A stretch of 64,000 nucleotides of DNA from Bacillota bacterium (lineage in GTDB: Bacteria; Bacillota; Clostridia; Acetivibrionales; DSM-1351), in contig JAEYHZ010000024.1 of NCBI GenBank assembly GCA_023409265.1, forward strand, positions 1 to 64,000. The letters run 5' to 3'. Positions 25,817 to 34,014 of the stretch are shown piece by piece (the first letter of the stretch is position 1; each line of letters begins with the position of its first letter). The notes beneath the pieces were generated by a model. The model searched no databases. It saw only the letters and a program-made list of their open reading frames with translations, and was not told where the DNA came from. The position numbers were made by a program, and so were the translations under genes.

Positions 25817-27403
25817 TTATTTTTTAGCTGCTACGAAAGCATCCAGCTGTTTCTGCTTTTCTGCAATTATCTTATCAGAGCCTGCTGCTTTTAAAGCTGC
25901 AATGAATTTCGGTACTGCTACTTCAGGGTCAATTGATCCTGTAAAGATTGCCCCGGTATACTGGTTAATTACGTTGTTAACTGCAGCAACTTCGTTCTTA
26001 ACCGGTTCAGAGTTGAAGCTGAAACCCAGTGCCAATGATCTGTCAGCACTGTCATTGAATGTCTTATACTGTTGATAGATATCCTTTTCATCAGTATCCC
26101 ACAGATAGTTAAGAGTAATATCTCCCATTAACCAGCTCATGTTGAGGTTGTAACCTGAGTTCTGAGCGGTTATTCCATCCGGATACTTGATAGTGTTATC
26201 ATCTACTTTTACGTAATCCTGACCTTCAATACCCCAGTTTAGGAGGTTAACGAGGTATTTATCCTTATGGAGCAGGTTGGCAAACATTACTGAACGTGAT
26301 GCATCTGTTGCACTTGTTGGAACTGCCAGCAACGCACTTACAGCATCACCGGTTGTCATGAACGGCTTGCCCATTGGGAAGTAAACAACTTCCTTACCGC
26401 TCTGACGTCCTTCCTGAGCAGCTATACCTGGCTTTCCTGACTGGTTGTAGCCAGCAGCCTTACCAGCTTTTACAGCGGTAAATGTCATTTCAGTTGTTGA
26501 TGAAGCATTTTTATTAATATAACCTGCTTTAAACCAATCACGCATTAATTTTGCAGCTGCCATGAAGTCAGGCTGTTCGAAGTAGTTAACAACCTTAGCT
26601 TCTGTAGCACCTCTGGGAATAGCACCAACCGGACCGCCAAGTATGTCGTATGCGTTTGTATCCATCATACCAACCAACGGTGAATCAGCTGATCTTGCCT
26701 GAATTGGCACCATACCGGGTTCGCCCTTCTTAATCTGTTCAAGGTAAGGAGTCAAATCACTCCAGGTCTTGATCTTATCCGGTGTCATACCGTATTTATC
26801 TGCTATTTTCTTATCAAAAACCATACCCTTAACAGCAGCCCATTCCTTATAACCGGTCAAACCATAAGCTTTTCCGTTTATGTAGCCTGCTTCTCTAACA
26901 TCCTGAGGAACTGTCTGCAGGTACTCAGGGGCATACTGTGGAAGCAACTCATCCAGTGCTTGCAGAGATCCTCTGGCAACCCATTGTGATTCAAACATCC
27001 ACGATGCGGTAAAGATAAGGTCCATCTTTTCGTTTGCCGCCATCATTAAGTTTATTTGTCTGTCATAGTTACCCCATTGGATTGGACGATATTCCAGGGT
27101 TGCATTGATCTTTTCGGTCAAATATTTGCTTGCTGCTTCGTTAACTGCTGCCAGGTTCTTTGGAGTTTCACCCATTGTGAGGAAAAGCAGCTTAACAGGT
27201 TTCAAAGTCTTCGGATCAATCGCGCCAGCTTCTGTAGATGCTGCTGCGGTTGATTCAGCTGCAGTTGTTGATACAGCTGTCGTTTCAGGCGCTGTAGTAC
27301 TGGTACTTGAATCTGTTGCAGTTGATGAACTTCCACAACCGGATAAAGCCATTGTAACTGTGAAAGAAACTGCTAATAGAAAACTACCAATCTTTCTTTT
27401 CAT
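25817..27403 (-). CDS. Extracellular sugar-binding lipoprotein of ABC transporter
   Basis: The 528-residue protein has a lipoprotein signal (MKRKIGSFLLAVSFTVTMAL then LSGCGSS) and a low-complexity Ser/Thr/Ala linker to about residue 60, followed by a family 1 type solute-binding fold (AANEKMDLIFTASWMFESQW) with a C-terminal DUF3502-like end. It should capture oligosaccharides outside the cell and hand them to the LplB/LplC-type permeases encoded upstream. A strong GGAGG precedes the ATG. The two downstream GH65 enzymes indicate alpha-glucosides as ligands. Confidence 0.9.
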   Translation of the reverse strand: MKRKIGSFLLAVSFTVTMALSGCGSSSTATDSSTSTTAPETTAVSTTAAESTAAASTEAGAIDPKTLKPVKLLFLTMGETPKNLAAVNEAASKYLTEKINATLEYRPIQWGNYDRQINLMMAANEKMDLIFTASWMFESQWVARGSLQALDELLPQYAPEYLQTVPQDVREAGYINGKAYGLTGYKEWAAVKGMVFDKKIADKYGMTPDKIKTWSDLTPYLEQIKKGEPGMVPIQARSADSPLVGMMDTNAYDILGGPVGAIPRGATEAKVVNYFEQPDFMAAAKLMRDWFKAGYINKNASSTTEMTFTAVKAGKAAGYNQSGKPGIAAQEGRQSGKEVVYFPMGKPFMTTGDAVSALLAVPTSATDASRSVMFANLLHKDKYLVNLLNWGIEGQDYVKVDDNTIKYPDGITAQNSGYNLNMSWLMGDITLNYLWDTDEKDIYQQYKTFNDSADRSLALGFSFNSEPVKNEVAAVNNVINQYTGAIFTGSIDPEVAVPKFIAALKAAGSDKIIAEKQKQLDAFVAAKK

Positions 27404-27453
27404 TATATTCCCTCCATATAAAACTATATTAATAATCAGGTCCTATACCTGTA

Positions 27454-28332
27454 TTATCCCTTTACTGCACCAATAGTCAATCCCTTTACAAAGTATTTCT
27501 GGAAGAAAGGATATGCAAAAATTATCGGTCCTACTGCAATGATTGCCATTGCCATTCTTGAAGTCTCCTGCGGAACGGTGGCCAGCGAGGCAGCTGCATT
27601 ACTGCTGCGGTTCTGTGACAGGAATTGGATGTTTAACAAAATACTCTGCAAAACGTACTGAATACTGTAATTCTCAGGTTTTATCTGGAAAATCATACTG
27701 TTAAACCAGTCATTCCAGTATGCTAATGTGGCAAATAAACCTATTGTTGCGTATACCGGTTTTGATAAAGGTATTACTATCTGCACAAATATCCTGAATT
27801 CTCCTGCTCCGTCTATGTTAGCCGCTTCCAGAAGCTCCTGTGGTATGGTGTTTGCAAAAAAGGTTCTCATTATCAAAACATTAAAACCGTTCAGCAGTAG
27901 CCCCGGAAGCACCAGTGCCCAAATGCTGTCGCTCAGATGCAGATAACTTTTCATAACTATATACCAGGGTACCAAACCGCCGTTAAACAATATGGTAAAC
28001 ACTACAAAGAAGGTGAAGAATTTTCTAAAGGGCAGTGTTTTCCTTGATATGGGATACGCCAGCATGGAGGTTATTGCCATACACACTATTGTTCCGAAAA
28101 CGGTTGAGAAAATGGTATTTCCGTATGCTCTGAACAATAAATGGGGATCTTTAAAAACATAGTCATAGGCGCTCACAGAAAATTCCTGAGGAAAGAAGGA
28201 ATATCCGTATTTCGCAATCGAATCTTCACTTGAGAAGGATATTATTAAAACCAATATTAACGGAATTATTGCTGCTAATGAGCAAAATATGAATATGGCA
28301 TGTATTGCCCAATGAGTCCTTTTATTTTTCAT
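27454..28332 (-). CDS. Carbohydrate ABC transporter permease (LplC/MalG-type)
   Basis: This 292-residue integral membrane protein has about six helices and the cytoplasmic EAA loop ELLEAANIDGAGEFRIFVQI followed by VIPLSKP, which docks the ATPase. The C-terminus FQKYFVKGLTIGAVKG is typical of LplC/YtcP-like permeases. ATG at 28332 fits the GGAGG spacing better than the ATG six bases earlier. It is separated from lplB by 6 to 12 bases. No ATPase gene is in the operon, so a shared MsmX-type ATPase must be used. Confidence 0.93.
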   Translation of the reverse strand: MKNKRTHWAIHAIFIFCSLAAIIPLILVLIISFSSEDSIAKYGYSFFPQEFSVSAYDYVFKDPHLLFRAYGNTIFSTVFGTIVCMAITSMLAYPISRKTLPFRKFFTFFVVFTILFNGGLVPWYIVMKSYLHLSDSIWALVLPGLLLNGFNVLIMRTFFANTIPQELLEAANIDGAGEFRIFVQIVIPLSKPVYATIGLFATLAYWNDWFNSMIFQIKPENYSIQYVLQSILLNIQFLSQNRSSNAAASLATVPQETSRMAMAIIAVGPIIFAYPFFQKYFVKGLTIGAVKG

Positions 28333-28344
28333 GTTCATGCCTCC

Positions 28345-29310
28345 TTAGAATAATGCATTTTCCGGACTTATCTTACGTACTACCAGGTTGGTAGTCAGTA
28401 CTAAAACAAATCCTACTACTGATTGATAAACACCCGCTGCTGAAGACATTCCCACATTTCCCATAGTTATAAGACTAGTGTAAACATAAGTGTCTATAAC
28501 ATTTGAAACCGGTTGTAGTGTTCCGGACTGCATAGGAAGCTGATAAAAGAGACCAAAATCAGAATAGAAAATTCTGCCGATTGCAAGTATAGTCATTATA
28601 ACCATTACAGGAACCAATAACGGAATTGTTATATATCTGACCTGCTGCCATTTCCTTGCACCATCTATGGTAGCTGCTTCATAATACTCTGTGTCAATAC
28701 CTGTCATAGCCGAAATATAGACTATGCTGTTAAACCCGACATTTTTCCAGGCATTGGTTATGATAAAAATGTAGGGCCAGTATTTAGGTTCCAGATACCA
28801 ATCTATGGGGGCAATACCGAAAGCATTTAAAATATGTGCATTGACCAGACCTGAAACCGGATTTAATAATGCATAAACCAGATAAGCAACAATAACCGCT
28901 GACAGGAAGTATGGAAGCAATACTGCACTTTGATAAAATCTTCTTGCAAAATTACCTCTTACTTCATTCAGAATAATTGCCATTGCTACTGCAAGTACTA
29001 AATTTACAAGTATGAAGACAGCATTATAAGCCAGCGTGTTTCTGGTCATTACAAATGCGTCTCTGGTCACAAATAAATACTTGAAATTTTCAAAACCGGC
29101 CCATTCACTTTTTAAAATTCCAAGGCCGTAATTATAATTCTTAAAAGCAATCAAAATTCCAAACATGGGTAAGTAATTATTAATGAGTAAATATATGACC
29201 CCAGGAAGCATTAGAAGGTATAGAACCTTATGCCTTACGACTGCATTCCACAAATTCCGTTTTTTTACTGCTCCAACTGATTTGCGTTCTGCTTTTACAA
29301 TAGTATTCAT
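28345..29310 (-). CDS. Carbohydrate ABC transporter permease (LplB-type)
   Basis: The 321-residue membrane protein has six or more helices and the EAA loop YYEAATIDGARKWQQVRYIT. LYLLMLPGVIYLLINNYLPM at the first helix and ISPENALF at the end are typical of LplB/YteP-like permeases. It is the first gene of the transport-phosphorolysis operon and begins 230 bases after the YesN-type regulator gene. A minus-strand TATAAT at 29367-29372 without a good -35 box suggests an activator-dependent promoter. Confidence 0.93.
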   Translation of the reverse strand: MNTIVKAERKSVGAVKKRNLWNAVVRHKVLYLLMLPGVIYLLINNYLPMFGILIAFKNYNYGLGILKSEWAGFENFKYLFVTRDAFVMTRNTLAYNAVFILVNLVLAVAMAIILNEVRGNFARRFYQSAVLLPYFLSAVIVAYLVYALLNPVSGLVNAHILNAFGIAPIDWYLEPKYWPYIFIITNAWKNVGFNSIVYISAMTGIDTEYYEAATIDGARKWQQVRYITIPLLVPVMVIMTILAIGRIFYSDFGLFYQLPMQSGTLQPVSNVIDTYVYTSLITMGNVGMSSAAGVYQSVVGFVLVLTTNLVVRKISPENALF

Positions 29311-29470
29311 TAATCAGATCTCCTGTAAATTCAATTATGACTGGTTAGGTTGGAATCCATGTCTGTATTATATTACTTTTGTAAAAGTTCACTCTACCAA
29401 CTTGGTGACATCATATATCACAATTGTGACCTCTTTTTCGCCGCGTGTTTTGTAGAAATTACACAAAAAA

Positions 29471-29499
29471 GCCGCCGGATTCCTATGAAATCCGGCGGC
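29471..29499 (-). terminator. Strong Rho-independent terminator of the two-component operon
   Basis: GCCGCCGGATT (29471-29481) and AATCCGGCGGC (29489-29499) form a perfect 11-bp stem with a 7-base loop; the minus strand then has seven T. It separates the YesM/YesN genes from the transport operon. Confidence 0.9.
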
Positions 29500-29539
29500 C
29501 AACCTGTCGGTTAGTAGTGCTGTGTGCCTGCCTATGTTA

Positions 29540-30625
29540 TTAAATCGTCTTCCTCACATAATTACCTGAGTAGAATTTTTTTCTATACTCCTGGGGAGTC
29601 AGGTTATAAACCTTCTTAAACATTTTAGCGAAGTAGGAAAAGTTATCATAACACAGTTGATTCGCAATTCCATATATGGGCATATCCGATTCTGAAATCA
29701 GCACACGCGCCAGTTTCATACGCTCCTGAAGTATATAGTCCGACAGAGACATGCCTGTTTCCTTGTGAAACAGTCTGGACAGGTAGGATTCGTTAAGATG
29801 TACATATTCTGAGAGCTCATCCCTTGTAAGCTTCTTGTTAAGGTTCTGCTGAATATACCTCTGCAGTTCAAAAACAATGCTGTTTTTCTGAACTCTGGTT
29901 TCATCGTCGGCAGCTTCTGCACAGACAAAATTTATGATATTGTGCATCCACTGTTTGAACTGCTCATCGGTGCAGGTTATTTCACGTCCCTCCATGCTTA
30001 ATTCAAGGCTGCTGAGATTGTCCAAAGACATACCCCTTTTCTTAAGAACAAAAACTGCTGTCTGAAGTATGCTCTGATAAAGCTTCATGAGGGTTCCCCT
30101 GTTATCATTGCGGCTTTTGATCCAATCCATAGTCAGCACTGTCAGACTGTCAACATCAAGCTCTTCTCCATTGACCAAAAGGCTCTTCCACTGTTCTTCT
30201 ATGTTATAATACTTTTTAAAACTTTCCATACTCTCCTGGTCGCTTCTTTCCTTGATCAGGCGGTCGAAGTTTTTCCGGAGTACATCCTCCATTTCTTCAT
30301 ATATTACCGGCTTTAATAAATAATCACAGCTGCCCAGCTGAAGCGCTTTGCGCACATAATTAAAATCGGTATGGCAGGTTAAAAAAACCGCCTCCAGCTC
30401 AGGATAATTAGTCTTGGCCCATTCCAAAAGCTCAAGCCCGTTTTCCTCAGGCATATTTATATCACAAATAATAAGATCAATAGGGTTGTTTTCAAGGATT
30501 GTCTTTGCCTCTCTGGCATGGTAAGCCTCAAATACCTCCGAAACATCAAGCTTCTCCCAGTTAATACCGTCTACTATTCCCTTGACAGCATATATTTCAT
30601 CATCCACGACTAATACCTGAAACAT
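29540..30625 (-). CDS. YesN-type response regulator with AraC DNA-binding domain
   Basis: Residues 1-120 are a receiver domain starting MFQVLVVDDEIYAVKG with the phosphorylation site Asp55 in IICDINMPEENG and the lysine in YLLKPVIYEE. The last 100 residues are an AraC double helix-turn-helix (HLNESYLSRLFHKETGMSLS, YDNFSYFAKMFKKVYNLTPQ). Its partner is the YesM-type kinase encoded just upstream. It most likely activates the sugar operon beginning at 29310. Start 30625 is chosen because GGAGG precedes it by 6-7 bases and the upstream ATG overlaps that site. Confidence 0.93.
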   Translation of the reverse strand: MFQVLVVDDEIYAVKGIVDGINWEKLDVSEVFEAYHAREAKTILENNPIDLIICDINMPEENGLELLEWAKTNYPELEAVFLTCHTDFNYVRKALQLGSCDYLLKPVIYEEMEDVLRKNFDRLIKERSDQESMESFKKYYNIEEQWKSLLVNGEELDVDSLTVLTMDWIKSRNDNRGTLMKLYQSILQTAVFVLKKRGMSLDNLSSLELSMEGREITCTDEQFKQWMHNIINFVCAEAADDETRVQKNSIVFELQRYIQQNLNKKLTRDELSEYVHLNESYLSRLFHKETGMSLSDYILQERMKLARVLISESDMPIYGIANQLCYDNFSYFAKMFKKVYNLTPQEYRKKFYSGNYVRKTI

Positions 30626-30792
30626 GTTAACCTCCATGCCCCCATATGTGTAAGGTCGCTGATACTGACCTTAATTTTTCTCGAACTACTCTTTTAGTGC
30701 TTTGGGCATCCTAAGAGCATTGAAAACTCTTTTGTATGGGGTTTAAATTATTCTACTCGGCTGATACGCAATCCAATCCGTGACAAAAACAT

Positions 30793-32664
30793 TTATTCCG
30801 ATACAGGTAATGCCATTTCTACCACCGCACCGCCTTGCGAACTATTGCTGAAGGCAAGCCTGACCTCGGAATGGTAATATAATTGGCAGCGCCTTTGAAC
30901 ATTCCAAATACCAATATGATTGTCAAAATCCTTATTGAAATAATTTTCCGACTGAAGCTCAGAAATTATTTCGGGGGCAAAACCTCTTCCATTGTCTTCA
31001 ATCTTAACAGAGATATATTTGCCACTATGACTTGAAATGGCCTTCACCTGTACATTAACGCAAAACGGCATGTCCTCTCTGTAGCAAAAGCCATGTTCCA
31101 TACAGTTCTCTACAAACGGCTGCAGGATGAAGGCAGGAACCGAAACCGTTCCAAGCTCCTCCTCTATTTCGATACTGTAATCAAAGGCTTTAGGAAAACG
31201 TATTTTCTGAATACTCAGATAATTACTTATATGCTCCAATTCTTCAGATAATGTAACAAGTGTGCGGTTTGTACGCATCATAAATCTCAGGTGCCTTACC
31301 ATATGCAAAGTCAATTGCTTAACTAATTCAGTATCCTTAACCTGGGCCAGAGAGTAAACCAAATTGAGGCAATTGGCAAAGAAATGAGGGTATATTTGTG
31401 CCTGCAGCTCCTTCATCTCGGCCTTCTGCACTCTCAGCTGCTCCTCATAAATTCCGTTTTTCAGATACTGGACCTCGTGAGCCATATTATTAAATGCATC
31501 ATTGATTGTATTAAATTCCTGCAAATGGGAAGGTTCAATTCTTACAGTCAGATCCCCTGCCTGAATCTTCCCCATTCCGCGAAGGAGCTTTTTAACCGGA
31601 TGTGCAATGGCCCTTTGCAGATAGAGTAAAAATATTGCAAGGAAGATTGCTGCAACAAAGGGTGTTACATACACGACACTCTGGAAAACGGTAAGCTTTT
31701 CTACAAGCGCATTCACCGGAAGAACCACCACCAGATACAGGTTGGATACTTCGGAATGGATACTCACTGCCATGGAATCCGAGCCATCAATCTCATTTTT
31801 TATGATAGCATAAGGCCTTGTATCCTGTGTCAAAGCTTTTTTCAGCAGATCAGCCCTGTAGGTTTTCAAAGGATGGGCGGATGTGTTGGCAGTCAACATC
31901 TGTCCTTCGGTTGATGCAAACATTACCTGGGAGTTATCGCTGAATTCCAGAAACCTTATTGGCTGCAGCAGTTCTTCAAGGTTTACCCAAACGCCGATAT
32001 ATGTACCGAAGCCGGTATCAGTCAGCTTAAGCAGGAAGTATTTCCCATCCATGTTGAAAAGCTGCCAATTGGATATACATTTCAGACGTGTATCATTGTT
32101 TTTCAGCAAACTTTCAAGCTTTGAGTTTATTTTTTCAAAATCACTTTCTTTTTTAGGAGCGATGATTACTTCCTCAGATATTTTGTATAGGAATATGGCA
32201 TTGGCATAGGAATATTCCATTACATCTTTTTTTATCTTGTCCAATAATCTCAGATTTGCAACTATGTCATCTTCTGTTGTGGTTTTACCCTGATTGATAT
32301 AAATGATGTTTTGATCCTGATAAGCCATACTGTGAAGATATTTTGCCATATCATTAAGTACATTATCCACCTGATTGCTGTGAATCTGTACAATGCTTTG
32401 ATTTGATGCGGCCACCTGATTACAGACTACCTTCATTGCATACCAATTATTAAAAATAAGTAAAAGGAGAAGAGGTACTGTAATAAGGCCGAAGCCTGAA
32501 ATAATTTTAAATGTCAACGTAGAAGTCGACGACGAGAAATAATGCTTCAGATTAAGTATATGAAACACTCCTTCCGGTACATATTCAATTAAATAAATTA
32601 CACGGTAGGGATTCCAATAACCTAGTCCTAAGCTTATGTTAACATGAGATGTTTCCAATGTCAA
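30793..32664 (-). CDS. YesM-type sensor histidine kinase
   Basis: The protein has an N-terminal transmembrane segment (FGLITVPLLLLLIFNNW), an extracellular dCache-like sensor of about 250 residues, a second helix (FVAAIFLAIFLLYL), a HAMP domain, and the His-kinase block QAQIYPHFFANCLNLVYSLA with N-box FVENCMEHGF and G-box DNGRGFAPE. It senses a sugar or envelope signal and phosphorylates the YesN regulator. The given start is the outer bound: that TTG is part of a good -35 box. The true start is probably 32559 (ATA, AAGGAG 8 bases upstream), 32550 (CTG) or 32517 (TTG); none is ideal. Confidence 0.85.
   Translation of the reverse strand: MTLETSHVNISLGLGYWNPYRVIYLIEYVPEGVFHILNLKHYFSSSTSTLTFKIISGFGLITVPLLLLLIFNNWYAMKVVCNQVAASNQSIVQIHSNQVDNVLNDMAKYLHSMAYQDQNIIYINQGKTTTEDDIVANLRLLDKIKKDVMEYSYANAIFLYKISEEVIIAPKKESDFEKINSKLESLLKNNDTRLKCISNWQLFNMDGKYFLLKLTDTGFGTYIGVWVNLEELLQPIRFLEFSDNSQVMFASTEGQMLTANTSAHPLKTYRADLLKKALTQDTRPYAIIKNEIDGSDSMAVSIHSEVSNLYLVVVLPVNALVEKLTVFQSVVYVTPFVAAIFLAIFLLYLQRAIAHPVKKLLRGMGKIQAGDLTVRIEPSHLQEFNTINDAFNNMAHEVQYLKNGIYEEQLRVQKAEMKELQAQIYPHFFANCLNLVYSLAQVKDTELVKQLTLHMVRHLRFMMRTNRTLVTLSEELEHISNYLSIQKIRFPKAFDYSIEIEEELGTVSVPAFILQPFVENCMEHGFCYREDMPFCVNVQVKAISSHSGKYISVKIEDNGRGFAPEIISELQSENYFNKDFDNHIGIWNVQRRCQLYYHSEVRLAFSNSSQGGAVVEMALPVSE
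32636..32664 (-). promoter_or_regulatory. Promoter of the YesM/YesN operon
   Basis: TTGACA (32659-32664) and TAACAT (32636-32641) are separated by exactly 17 bases on the minus strand. Transcription would start near 32629, upstream of the Shine-Dalgarno AAGGAG at 32568-32573. Confidence 0.6.
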
Positions 32665-32687
32665 TTTGGCATTGATGGAAGGGCAGG

Positions 32688-33572
32688 TTATTCGCCTGAG
32701 CGTGCTCTTTCCAGTTCTTCCAGGTCGAACTTTTTCATTTTAAGAAAAGCCTGGGTAACCCTTCGGATTTGTTCCTTTGATCCGTTAAACAATACATCAT
32801 CCATATTCTCCGGAACGATTTGCCAGGAAACTCCAAACCTGTCCTTTACCCAGCCGCATTGCTCTGCTTCGGGAACAGCTGAAAGCCTGTCCCAGAAGTA
32901 ATCAATCTCCCGTTGATCCTTACAATATACCATGAGTGAAAATGCCTCGTTAAAGCTAAAATCCACATCAAACCCGTTGTCCATTGCCGAAAAGTCAAGT
33001 CCCTGCAGCTTGAAAGCGGCATAGTTCACCTTTGCCTTTGGTGAAGCTGCTTCTCCGGCTCCATATTTACTTATGGTTCCGATTTCTGAGCGCTCAAAAA
33101 TTTCGGTATAGTATTTTACTGCCTCCTCAGCCTTTCCACAGGCCTCACTTGAAAAAAGCAGGTTCGGTGTAATCTTTTTAACATCTTTCTGCCTGTCTGT
33201 AAGCATCAGCTGCCAGGATAAACCATACCTGTCCTGAATCCAGCCATACCACTTGCTGAACGGGTACTCCCCTAGCGGCATCAGTTCACTCCCGCCTTCG
33301 GATAAGGCCTTCCATATGGTATTGACCTCTTCAATAGAATAACAGGCAACCATTAGGGAAATTGACGGGTTGAATTTAAAGTAGGGGCCGGCACTTATTG
33401 CCGAGAACTGCTGTCCTGCCAACTGAAAGTTTATAATTTCTGAATCGCCGGAGGGTGTATTTTCGATAACCGTCATGTTGAGTAGTTTAGAGTCGTTAAA
33501 TAATGTCGCGTAAAACAGAGCTGCCTCTTTAGCCTCTTTGTCATACCATAGATGGGGTACTATTTTCTGCAT
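32688..33572 (-). CDS. VOC superfamily protein with two PhnB-like domains
   Basis: The 294-residue protein is an internal duplication: residues 1-135 (MQKIVPHLWYDKEAKEAALF) and 145-280 (KKITPNLLFSSEACGKAEEA) are each a PhnB-like glyoxalase/bleomycin-resistance fold, both ending in a WGWIQDRYGLSWQ / CGWVKDRFGVSWQ motif. The family (also called 3-demethylubiquinone methyltransferase-like) has no firm biochemical role. GGAG lies before the ATG. The promoter region carries a 12-bp direct repeat (33597-33629). It is a single-gene unit. Confidence 0.85.
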   Translation of the reverse strand: MQKIVPHLWYDKEAKEAALFYATLFNDSKLLNMTVIENTPSGDSEIINFQLAGQQFSAISAGPYFKFNPSISLMVACYSIEEVNTIWKALSEGGSELMPLGEYPFSKWYGWIQDRYGLSWQLMLTDRQKDVKKITPNLLFSSEACGKAEEAVKYYTEIFERSEIGTISKYGAGEAASPKAKVNYAAFKLQGLDFSAMDNGFDVDFSFNEAFSLMVYCKDQREIDYFWDRLSAVPEAEQCGWVKDRFGVSWQIVPENMDDVLFNGSKEQIRRVTQAFLKMKKFDLEELERARSGE

Positions 33573-33596
33573 AGTGTATCTCCTTTACCGATAATT

Positions 33597-33629
33597 TTAT
33601 TTTTAAGTTATTTATAATTATTTTTAAGT
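33597..33629. repeat. 12-bp direct repeat in the VOC gene promoter region
   Basis: TTATTTTTAAGT occurs at 33597-33608 and identically at 33618-33629, starting 21 bp apart. It lies between a minus-strand TATAAT (near 33644-33650) and the start codon at 33572, where a repressor could act. Confidence 0.45.
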
Positions 33630-33729
33630 ATTGTATTATCATTATACCAATCCGGCTGCTATATTAAACAAAATCAGTGACTGTTGTTATTGTAGGGTGA
33701 TTATTGATTTCTTTCAAAAATTTTCCGTA

Positions 33730-33758
33730 TTGTAATCTTAAAGGCAGTATGTTATATT
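33730..33758 (+). promoter_or_regulatory. Promoter of the ABC-F leader
   Basis: TTGTAA (33730-33735) and TATATT (33753-33758) are 17 bases apart, placing the transcript start near 33765 and giving a leader of about 250 bases before the ABC-F gene. Confidence 0.6.
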
Positions 33759-33790
33759 ATTTTACAAATAGAGTGATTGGAGTTGAAAAG

Positions 33791-33799
33791 ATGAAGTAA
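33791..33799 (+). CDS. Two-codon leader mini-ORF (Met-Lys-stop)
   Basis: ATG AAG TAA is preceded by GGAG (33779-33782) at an 8-base spacing, so a ribosome should load here. Very short upstream ORFs of this sort are known in leaders of antibiotic-resistance ABC-F genes, where drug-stalled ribosomes alter RNA folding. The function here is inferred from position. Confidence 0.55.
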   Translation: MK

Positions 33800-33872
33800 T
33801 TCTTTCTTGCAGATTTTTAAAAGCATATACAAGCTATAAAGCGGAAACTTGCCGCTGGTTTTGTCATGCTTA

Positions 33873-33990
33873 TGCAGGAAAGTTTAACTAATTCTTTATC
33901 ACTCAAACAATATATCCTCGTTCATACCCGAAACGGGTCAGGCTTTGCTGTATTTTTGAGCTGCAGGAATTTAACTTTCCTGCAGCTTTA
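33873..33990 (+). promoter_or_regulatory. Transcription attenuator of the ABC-F gene
   Basis: A terminator hairpin (AGCTGCAGGA, 33959-33968, with TCCTGCAGCT, 33978-33987) followed by TTTAATATTTA lies just before the gene's GGGAGG. An upstream segment TGCAGGAAAGTT (33873-33884) is perfectly complementary over 12 bases to AACTTTCCTGCA (33973-33984), the terminator's 3' arm and loop. The two pairings exclude each other, as in antibiotic-induced antitermination. A small ACCCG-AAA-CGGGT hairpin lies between. Confidence 0.7.
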
Positions 33991-34014
33991 ATATTTATAC
34001 GGGAGGATGATTTT

